Positions 58,139 through 64,000 of a DNA stretch of 64,000 nucleotides are shown one piece after another. Positions within the stretch are counted from its first letter, which is position 1; the number at the start of each line of letters is the position of its first letter. Made by a program: the position numbers and the translations under genes. Below the pieces are notes generated by a model that did not search any database, was not told where the DNA came from, and was given only the letters and a program-made list of their open reading frames with translations. Source of the DNA: Trichormus variabilis 0441. GTDB taxonomy: Bacteria; Cyanobacteriota; Cyanobacteriia; Cyanobacteriales; Nostocaceae. The stretch spans positions 928,001 through 992,000 of the forward strand of contig NZ_CP047242.1 in assembly GCF_009856605.1 (NCBI RefSeq), in the 5' to 3' direction.

Positions 58139-58763
58139 TCAAATCAGAGAATTAATCTAAGATTATGCCTCTCCTGTTGTAAATAGAGCAACTATAATTG
58201 TTTGACATCAAGATTTCTACACAAAGGTGCAGAAAGTAAAAGGATTATTGTTATCTTTTGCGCTAGGTCAATAAATTTAGTCTGACATCCCCTTTGGGTT
58301 GGAAAAAATCTAACTTATTAACATTGCCAGAGAGTGCATCTCTAATTTTGTATTTTCTAAGTTATATAGGACTAGTATTTGATTTCTGAAATATACGTAG
58401 GTGGGCATTGCTGCCCGTATCATGGTTTTATTGGCATTGCCCAGCCTACAGAGACCCATATTTTTCAGCGCCAGCACAAGTGATGGAAAAAAAATCAAAT
58501 AGGATTCATATATGTCCCGAATTTATTCAAAAATCACATAAAAGTCAGATATATAGTGGCAAATATTACCTAGTTGTTGATAATGGGCTATATGCTAATA
58601 AGACAAGCAATTAATGTTTCTCGTGTGTTCTGTGCCAAGTTGGCATTTAGTGTTTTTCCTAAAATTGCTAATTTGAATAAAACAGACAACTAAACACACA
58701 CTGATCCTAGTTTATTTGCTTGAATAGCTATATTGAGAGACTTGTAATTCCATACTCTTGATT
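58139..58763. other. Intergenic region with a MITE-like element
   Basis: 625 bp between divergent genes, holding the element at 58362-58513 and promoters of both neighbours. No further gene or RNA is recognised. Confidence 0.55.
58362..58513. mobile_element. MITE-like element, ATATAGGACTA family (copy 2)
   Basis: The ends TTATATAGGACTAGTATTTG and, inverted, the 58492-58513 end (complement of ATATATGAATCCTATTTGAT) form an imperfect inverted repeat. A separate GGTGGGCATTGC...GCATTGCCCAGCC palindrome lies inside (about 58401-58447). Same family as 46879-46979. No coding capacity. Confidence 0.6.
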
Positions 58764-59009
58764 ATGACCAGTAAGTTAATTGATGTTAGAGAATATACTG
58801 TTAGGGCGCATAAGCGGCTAATTCACACTCGCGTTTTTAACTTTGTCTGTAAGGAGTGTAATGAGGCGACAAAACGTGAGACTTTTGGTCCTCGTCCTTT
58901 ATATTGCGAGAGATGTCGTCCACCACAAGCACCGAAAAAATCCCAGCAGCAGACTCGCAAAGCCAAGCCTCGTCCAACTATTTACAAAAGTGACACCGAT
59001 TTGGGTTGA
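58764..59009 (+). CDS. Small zinc-ribbon protein
   Basis: 81 residues from the ATG at 58764; a TTG lies two codons earlier. A C-x2-C and a second C-x2-C, in F-V-C-K-E-C-N and Y-C-E-R-C-R, fit a zinc ribbon. The rest is basic (Lys/Arg-rich tail), suggesting nucleic-acid binding. No known family. It lies 8 bp before a larger gene in the same direction, so the two probably form an operon. Cytoplasmic. Confidence 0.72.
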   Translation: MTSKLIDVREYTVRAHKRLIHTRVFNFVCKECNEATKRETFGPRPLYCERCRPPQAPKKSQQQTRKAKPRPTIYKSDTDLG

Positions 59010-59017
59010 TTTGAAGC

Positions 59018-60046
59018 ATGATAAATCCTCAATTGCAATTAGAGCCTCCTCCTCAAGATTTAGTCTCTCCACTGTTGGAATTACGAGACTATTATGCTCG
59101 TCTTGTAGAAGAGTACGAAACCTTATTTACACAAGCGCGATCGCAGCTGGATCATGTAGAAGCTTTATTATCTACTTGGTCTCCTAGTGCGGAAAAGAAA
59201 GAGCAAATATCCATCAGTGGTATCTCTCCAGACGTTTCCACCTCTTTCCCCAAAAAATCTCTACCATCTGCAACTAATGAGATTTCTCCCACTGAGGTTA
59301 ACTTGGTGAAGTCTCAGGAACTTGAGTCCCAAAACTCAGAAAGCTTGGAAATAGAGAGTTTTGCCACTACAGATGAAGATAACAACGAGTCTCCAGAACC
59401 AAGTTCTTCAACAACGATAGAAATTACTCCAGAAACCATTAAGGGAACTGATATCCCGATGTTACCTGAGTATCAATCTCTCACTCGTATGGAAGCGATT
59501 AAAAAGCTACTAGAAGAACATCTTGGCGCAGTATGTCATATAGATTTCATTGTGCGATCGCTTTATGGAGAGTTGGAGTCTTATATTTTTAGAGTAGTCA
59601 AAGGTAGAGTCCAATCATCTCTAACACAAGGTAGAGAAAGACAAGCGTGGTTTGGCATCCCTGACGAACCCGGATGTTACACTCTGGATTTAGGCTTGGT
59701 AACTTCTAACCGTACTCATACTTACGCCCAAAATGGCAGAAGTAAGAAGAAGAAACCTGTCATCATCCCCAAGACAAAAGTCATCCCCATGTTAGAACCT
59801 TTTGAAGGGCAGTTTTTAATTGATGCTCTGAGTGTTTTCTTCAAACAAAATCCAGGTAAAGTTTTTAGTGTCGCTGAAGTCATTTCTGGACTTTATGGAG
59901 AACTAGATGAAGAAGACACCAGAGAAGTTAAAGGCAAAGTCTTGAATGAACTCTCACGGGGTTATCGTACGGGACGATTTGCTAGATTACCTAATAAAGT
60001 CGGTTTTTATACCTTGGATTTAAAGTTGGCGGCTAAGTCGGGGTAA
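59018..60046 (+). CDS. Protein with two homologous winged-helix-like repeats
   Basis: 342 residues, not recognised. An N-terminal coiled-coil-like helix (about 15-50) is followed by a Ser/Glu-rich disordered linker (about 55-145) and two copies of a roughly 75-residue domain (about 150-227 and 261-338). Both copies share I/L-Y-G-E-L-(E/D), then V-K-G-(R/K)-V, then (F/Y)-T-L-D-L. The copies look like small helix-turn-helix/winged folds with a terminal beta strand. It lies directly behind the zinc-ribbon gene. A nucleic-acid-binding pair is plausible but not shown. No signal peptide. Confidence 0.72.
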   Translation: MINPQLQLEPPPQDLVSPLLELRDYYARLVEEYETLFTQARSQLDHVEALLSTWSPSAEKKEQISISGISPDVSTSFPKKSLPSATNEISPTEVNLVKSQELESQNSESLEIESFATTDEDNNESPEPSSSTTIEITPETIKGTDIPMLPEYQSLTRMEAIKKLLEEHLGAVCHIDFIVRSLYGELESYIFRVVKGRVQSSLTQGRERQAWFGIPDEPGCYTLDLGLVTSNRTHTYAQNGRSKKKKPVIIPKTKVIPMLEPFEGQFLIDALSVFFKQNPGKVFSVAEVISGLYGELDEEDTREVKGKVLNELSRGYRTGRFARLPNKVGFYTLDLKLAAKSG

Positions 60047-60098
60047 TTGGTAATGGGGAGTGTAAATATTCCTGCTCAACCTTTACACCCCTATATAC

Positions 60099-61601
60099 CT
60101 ACACCCAATCAAGACTCCGTTTAACTGCCTTTTGCCATGTCGCAAAGTTGTATATGGCGTTTTGGCTTCCCTCTCCTGGTTCAAAAATGCGGTCTATCTG
60201 GCGTTGGTTAACTAATGCTGTGTAACTATCCCAAAATCCCACAGCTAAACCTGCGGCGAAGGCTGCACCTTGTACCGTTGTGTCGCGCATGGTGGGACGT
60301 TCTACGGGAATACCTAAAACATCCGCTTGGAACTGCATGAGGAAATTGTTTTCGCAAGCACCACCATCGACAATTAGGCGCTGCATGGGGCTACTACAAG
60401 AGGCATTGATGGCTTGTACTACTTCTAACACTTGATAGGCGATCGCTTCTAATACAGCCCGGACTAAATGCTGTGGTTGGACGCTGGCGGTAATGCCAAA
60501 AAAAGCTCCTCTAGCGTTCATATCCCAGTAGGGTGCGCCTAGTCCACTAAAAGCGGGGACAAAGTACACCCCACCGTTATCATCTACTTGATTTGCCATT
60601 GTCTCAGTTTCCGCAGCCGTCTTAATTAATTTGATACCATCACGTAACCATTGAATACAAGCACCACTGGTAAACATACTGCCTTCTAGAGCATAACCGA
60701 TATTGATATTTTCCTGGGAATTATATTGTGTCCAGGCGATTGTAGAAATTAATTGATGTTGAGAACGAACAATATTAGAGCCAGTGTGAGCCACCAAAAA
60801 ACTACCAGTGCCATAAGTACATTTCATTAAACCGGGGCGATCGCAGCCATGACCAAACAAAGCTGCTTGTTGATCGCCTAAAATGGCTGTGATGGGGATA
60901 GCTGTATCTAACAAGCTGGTATCGGTCAGACCAAATTTTCCTAAGCTGGGCTGAATTTGCGGCAGAATATGGGCAGGAATTTGCAAAATCTCTAATAGTT
61001 GCTCATCCCATTCACCAGTTTTCAGATTCATCAACATGGTGCGGCTAGCATTGCTGTGGTCGGTGGCGTGGACTTTTCCGCCTGTTAATTTCCACAGTAT
61101 CCAGGTATCAATTGTACCTGCCAGAACATTTTTTAAATCAACGCCTGTGATGTAGTCTAATAACCATCGGAGTTTAGTTGCTGAGAAATAAGCATCAACC
61201 ACTAAACCAGTGCGACTGTAAATTTCCTGAGCATAGCCTTTTTCCTGTAACTGATGACACAGGGGAGCCGTGCGGCGGTCTTGCCAAACAATGGCTTTAT
61301 GTAATGGCTTCCCCGTCGTTTTGTCCCACAGTAGGCAAGTTTCCCGTTGTACAGTCAAACCTATAGCAGCAATTTCACTAGGAGATATTTGTGCATTGGC
61401 GATGGCTGTTTTCATCACCCAGCAGGTATCTTGCCAGATTTCTTCCGCGTCATGCTCTAACCATCCTGGTTGGGGATAATGTTGTGTTAGTTCCTTATAT
61501 GCTTGAGCAACTATTTTACCTGCATTGTTAAAGATAAATGCCCGGTTTCCAGTTGTTCCCAAGTCCAACGCTAGGATATAGCCGGAAGATGATGTCTGCA
61601 T
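60099..61601 (-). CDS. glpK: Glycerol kinase
   Basis: FGGY-family kinase converting glycerol and ATP to glycerol 3-phosphate, 500 residues, normal length. Motifs: D-L-G-T-T-G-N-R-A near residue 15 (ATP), W-Q-D-R-R-T (about 106-111), L-G-D-Q-Q-A-A-L-F-G-H and the C-terminal D-G-G-A-C-E-N-N-F-L-M-Q-F-Q. The ATP-loop reads G-T-T-G-N-R where E. coli has G-T-T-S-S-R; cyanobacterial relatives may share this. No glycerol facilitator or glycerol-3-phosphate dehydrogenase gene is adjacent. Confidence 0.94.
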   Translation of the reverse strand: MQTSSSGYILALDLGTTGNRAFIFNNAGKIVAQAYKELTQHYPQPGWLEHDAEEIWQDTCWVMKTAIANAQISPSEIAAIGLTVQRETCLLWDKTTGKPLHKAIVWQDRRTAPLCHQLQEKGYAQEIYSRTGLVVDAYFSATKLRWLLDYITGVDLKNVLAGTIDTWILWKLTGGKVHATDHSNASRTMLMNLKTGEWDEQLLEILQIPAHILPQIQPSLGKFGLTDTSLLDTAIPITAILGDQQAALFGHGCDRPGLMKCTYGTGSFLVAHTGSNIVRSQHQLISTIAWTQYNSQENINIGYALEGSMFTSGACIQWLRDGIKLIKTAAETETMANQVDDNGGVYFVPAFSGLGAPYWDMNARGAFFGITASVQPQHLVRAVLEAIAYQVLEVVQAINASCSSPMQRLIVDGGACENNFLMQFQADVLGIPVERPTMRDTTVQGAAFAAGLAVGFWDSYTALVNQRQIDRIFEPGEGSQNAIYNFATWQKAVKRSLDWV

Positions 61602-61724
61602 AGGCTTTAGTTAAAAGGCGATCGCTCTACCTATCCTACAAATATTTGTGTCTCTCTAGATATTGGGATAGTTTAGGCGATCGTCTTTCTGTTTCATCCC
61701 CGTGAGGGGAAGTGATTAAATATG

Positions 61725-62093
61725 CTAAAACTGCCGCATATTTCTACTTACCGGGTCAAAACCTCTAGAAAATTTTGTAGTTTCGTCATAATAAGCACCA
61801 GTTAAATCTGCTCCATACAACTTAGTCAAGTTGAGTTTAGCTCCCCGCAGATTTGCTTGATTCAGTTTCACGCCGCACAAATTAGCTCTAGTCAAATTAG
61901 CATTGGCTAAGTTGGCTTGACTCAAGTCTGCTCCCCAGAGTTTGGCCTTCGCTAGGTTAGCGCCGCTTAAGTCTGCTCCCCATAAATTTATCCCAGGTAA
62001 GTAGACTCCAATCAGCTTGGCTCTAATTAGGTTTGCGGCGGGAAAATATCTTTCTCCTGCTGCATAACGGCGTTTGATTGCTTCAGCATCCAT
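61725..62093 (-). CDS. Pentapeptide-repeat protein
   Basis: 122 residues, with about 14 pentapeptide units (A-x-L-x-x type: A-N-L-x-x, A-D-L-S-x) between residues 20 and 105. They form a short right-handed quadrilateral beta helix. The start ATG at 62093 overlaps the preceding gene by 11 bp, so translation is coupled. Pentapeptide proteins have diverse or unknown roles. No signal peptide. Confidence 0.88.
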   Translation of the reverse strand: MDAEAIKRRYAAGERYFPAANLIRAKLIGVYLPGINLWGADLSGANLAKAKLWGADLSQANLANANLTRANLCGVKLNQANLRGAKLNLTKLYGADLTGAYYDETTKFSRGFDPVSRNMRQF

Positions 62094-62397
62094 GAATTGT
62101 ATTTACCTTCTTGAGTAAGAAAGAAGTTATCTGTTCCCATTCCTGATTTAACTCCCCAACAAACTCTGGCTGACTGCTGCGTTGATACCAATAACGAGCA
62201 TTATTCAAATCGCCTTCTTTGCGATGTAAGTACCCATGCACCCAAGCACTATCAACATCACTGGCGTTTTGTACAATCTCATGAGCTTGGTTCCAATCAC
62301 CTTGTCTGTCATACCACAGAGCTTGCAGCGCCTTCGGTAGGGTTTGAGGACATGAGCGCTGTTTTTCCATCAATCGCAGAAATTCTTCTGTATTCAT
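62083..62397 (-). CDS. Small helical TPR-like protein
   Basis: 104 residues from the ATG at 62397; a GTG three codons earlier is possible. All-helical, with an A-L-Q-A-L-W-Y-D-R-Q-G-D-W-N-Q-A-H pair and a second R-K-E-G-D-L-N-N-A-R-Y-W-Y unit, giving two TPR-like repeats. No family recognised. It overlaps the pentapeptide gene by 11 bp, suggesting a two-gene operon. Confidence 0.72.
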   Translation of the reverse strand: MNTEEFLRLMEKQRSCPQTLPKALQALWYDRQGDWNQAHEIVQNASDVDSAWVHGYLHRKEGDLNNARYWYQRSSQPEFVGELNQEWEQITSFLLKKVNTIHGC

Positions 62398-62547
62398 AAT
62401 CGCCACTCAGCAATTATCAGACCTCTATTTCCAAGATACCCTGTAGATTGCTAGTGTGGAGAGACGAAGATAACAACAAAAAAATAAGTTATTCCAAAAT
62501 ACTTGCTAGTTAGTAAAGTAGGAAATGTCCACCAAACCTATATTATG

Positions 62548-62571
62548 GTGGGCAATGCCCACCCTACCAAA
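62548..62571. repeat. Palindromic repeat GGTGGGCAATGCCCACC
   Basis: Copy of the palindrome at 34528-34552, on the opposite side of a TAGGACTACTATTTGAT-family end (about 62571-62588). Confidence 0.6.
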
Positions 62572-62623
62572 TCAAATAGTAGTCCTAGAGGTAATTTTTC
62601 CAGTATTACCAATTACCCATTAC

Positions 62624-63193
62624 CTAAATCTTACCTAATTGCTCCCTACCTTTAACTTCTCGATTTCCTTTGGGAACAATTTCAAACTCAAAATTACCTA
62701 CGAGATGGTCATCAACATAGACGTATATTATATGTTTACCAGGCGGATCACCTGGTGCGATCGTCCAAAAGTTTTCAATCACTCCATCCTTTGGTAACTG
62801 GGTGCGTTTGGTGACGGCTTCTGTACCATCTGCTGATAATGTAAAATTTTCACCGTTATCTGTAGCCCAAGTTTCTGGGGGTTTTGGTAAGCGCAAAACT
62901 TCGCGCCATGTCACCTGACCTTTAACGTCTCGAATTTGAATCCGCCAACCGTATTTACTACCCTCCACTAGGGGAACTCTAATTGTCGGGGTAAAGTTAA
63001 ATTTTCCTTCAGCGTCACGGACTACTACACCAAACTCAGCTTTACTGATATTTATCGGTTGAGTTTTGTTTGGCTGCAACTGAGGGGTTGACTGAGAAAG
63101 TGTCATAGCATTGTTGGCTAAGGCTGAGGTATGAATAAACCCAGTCGTCAGCAAAGAAGAAGTTAGTACAACTGTCGCAGCCAAAATTCTCAT
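62624..63193 (-). CDS. Secreted hypothetical protein
   Basis: 189 residues from the ATG at 63193; a TTG lies three codons earlier. A signal peptide (about 1-26, ending Ala-Leu-Ala-Asn) is followed by an all-beta domain (about 45-180) with repeated short strands, W-R-I-Q-I-R-D and a C-terminal G-K-H-I-I-Y-V-Y-V-D-D-H strand. It looks like an exported immunoglobulin-like domain. I do not recognise the family. Alone on its strand. Confidence 0.7.
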   Translation of the reverse strand: MRILAATVVLTSSLLTTGFIHTSALANNAMTLSQSTPQLQPNKTQPINISKAEFGVVVRDAEGKFNFTPTIRVPLVEGSKYGWRIQIRDVKGQVTWREVLRLPKPPETWATDNGENFTLSADGTEAVTKRTQLPKDGVIENFWTIAPGDPPGKHIIYVYVDDHLVGNFEFEIVPKGNREVKGREQLGKI

Positions 63194-63522
63194 TCTTATC
63201 AATTTTTTGGTCAGTTACTAGTACATATTCAACTACTTTTTGTGCATCTCCGGTAGAGGTGATGCGGGAATTTTTTCGGTAACACATTTATCAGCAAGGT
63301 AGTCGGACTTAATAGATATTAATTGTTGTACTTAATTTGTGTTGAAAAGAGTATTTTAATTGTAGCGATCGCTACTCTATACATTTTGGGTTTTATCTCT
63401 TTAAACTCATTACCTGTGACCAGAAATTTTTCCCTAAAACTATAATTATTGAGTATGATTTAATTTCCTGTTGCCGGAAAATTATCAGTTTGATTGAAAA
63501 GTCATCATTGAGTTATGTTATT
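63194..63522. other. Intergenic region between two secreted-protein genes
   Basis: 329 bp of AT-rich spacer between divergent genes; promoters are likely. Nothing else recognised. Confidence 0.45.
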
Positions 63523-63954
63523 ATGAGAAAATTTTCCATCGTTGCAATGATTGTAGTGAGTGTGATGAGCTACGTTCCATCAGAGGCGATGGGCGAAATC
63601 CCACCAGCGATCGCACTACCCCAAAGTGGTAATATTAACCAGGAGACTTTGCCAGAAACTATCATTGAACGCCATGAGGCTGCGGCTCTAACCACAGAAC
63701 CCGTGACAATTAATAGTCAGTGGAATAGTGTCACAACACAACCTCAAAATCTTCAAGGAACTTCTATTCCCCTAGAACAGAAAAAGGGGTGTGAAAGTCT
63801 CAGTCCGTTTGATTTACTCAACAATCCAGACGCTCTCTTTAAAGAATGTGTCAACCCGGCAGATAACCGAACACCACAACGTGTTGAGCCAGTAGAGTAT
63901 TTAAAAGTCCCTGGACTTGATTCTGGTGTGAAGGTAAATGTTACTAAATTTTAA
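63523..63954 (+). CDS. Secreted hypothetical protein
   Basis: 143 residues from the ATG at 63523; a TTG 11 codons earlier is less likely. A signal peptide (about 1-23, with a V-P-S-E-A end) is followed by a low-complexity, Thr/Pro/Gln-rich region with two Cys (G-C-E-S and E-C-V-N) about 20 residues apart, which could form a disulfide. No family recognised. It ends 46 bp before the edge of the window. Confidence 0.65.
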   Translation: MRKFSIVAMIVVSVMSYVPSEAMGEIPPAIALPQSGNINQETLPETIIERHEAAALTTEPVTINSQWNSVTTQPQNLQGTSIPLEQKKGCESLSPFDLLNNPDALFKECVNPADNRTPQRVEPVEYLKVPGLDSGVKVNVTKF

Positions 63955-64000
63955 ATACAAGGTAAATAAAATAAAAATAAGTTTCTCGTATTAGAAATTC

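Noticed and set aside
58408..58614. Open frame within the ATATAGGACTA element
   Set aside because: It crosses the end of the repeat and has no homologous features. The element appears non-coding.
60099..61601. Active-site defect in glycerol kinase (G-T-T-G-N-R instead of G-T-T-S-S-R)
   Set aside because: All other motifs are intact and this variation may be normal in cyanobacteria, so it does not justify a defect claim.
62624..63193. Assignment to DUF2808
   Set aside because: Secreted and of similar size, but the strand pattern and conserved residues do not match what I know of that family.

Overview
The window looks like chromosomal DNA of a filamentous, probably heterocyst-forming cyanobacterium of the Nostoc/Anabaena group. 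The evidence is the very frequent HIP1 octamer GCGATCGC, genes of oxygenic photosynthetic metabolism (Mg-protoporphyrin ester cyclase AcsF, plant-type phytoene desaturase CrtP, gamma-tocopherol methyltransferase-like enzyme), very large hybrid histidine kinases, WD40 and CHAT proteins, and spacers full of short tandem repeats and small inverted-repeat elements. The crtP-crtB-tRNA-Ser-binding protein block beside an mrpCDEFGAB operon agrees with my memory of Anabaena gene order. No phage genes, rRNA or CRISPR array were found.

Layout. 0-5.9 kb: a lipoprotein, an IS1182-type insertion sequence inserted in the loop of a palindrome inside a small inverted-repeat element, a metallophosphoesterase, a YegS/diacylglycerol-kinase-like enzyme and an LprI-like protein. 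6-10 kb: hemC, glgA and acsF (tetrapyrrole and glycogen synthesis). 10-21 kb: two tandem CAP-domain proteins, a CHASE3 hybrid kinase with three receivers, an SDR, a cheR-cheB-hybrid kinase operon and trmB. 21-27.7 kb: a site-2 protease with CBS domains, the seven-gene mrp cation/proton antiporter operon and a secreted barrel-like protein. 27.8-32 kb: an amino-acid-type ABC binding protein, tRNA-Ser(GCU), crtB and crtP. 32-39 kb: an SGNH hydrolase, a polysaccharide deacetylase, an NrtS-like mini-transporter, a YraN nuclease-like protein, queA and a TPR protein. 39-46 kb: ktrA/ktrB potassium uptake, the tocopherol methyltransferase and a 1287-residue multi-PAS kinase. 46.2-47.6 kb has no gene that I can support. 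47.6-52 kb: a squalene/phytoene synthase relative, an RDD/membrane/SpoIIM-type trio and hspA. 52-58.1 kb: a two-gene module of a CHAT protease-AAA ATPase and an AAA-transmembrane-double WD40 propeller protein. 58.7-64 kb: a zinc-ribbon/duplicated-domain gene pair, glpK, a small TPR-like/pentapeptide pair and secreted proteins.

The best candidate for a little-described system is the CHAT-AAA plus AAA-WD40 pair. Both proteins carry related STAND-like ATPase cores. One adds a caspase-like protease, the other a membrane segment, a coiled coil and two seven-bladed propellers separated by an unidentified domain. The CHAT gene carries what looks like a one-base deletion near its 3' end. Restoring the frame yields a normal-looking C-terminus ending 3 nt before the WD40 gene, so this copy may be decaying or phase-altered. 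Other points worth attention are the hairpin-loop-targeted IS, several families of mobile inverted-repeat elements, a repeat-derived insertion inside queA, a possible RNA thermometer before hspA, and an mrp operon lacking full-length MrpA.

All functional calls come from reading sequence motifs without database searches. Start codons were chosen from Shine-Dalgarno-like sequence, family N-termini and gene overlaps, and several remain uncertain.
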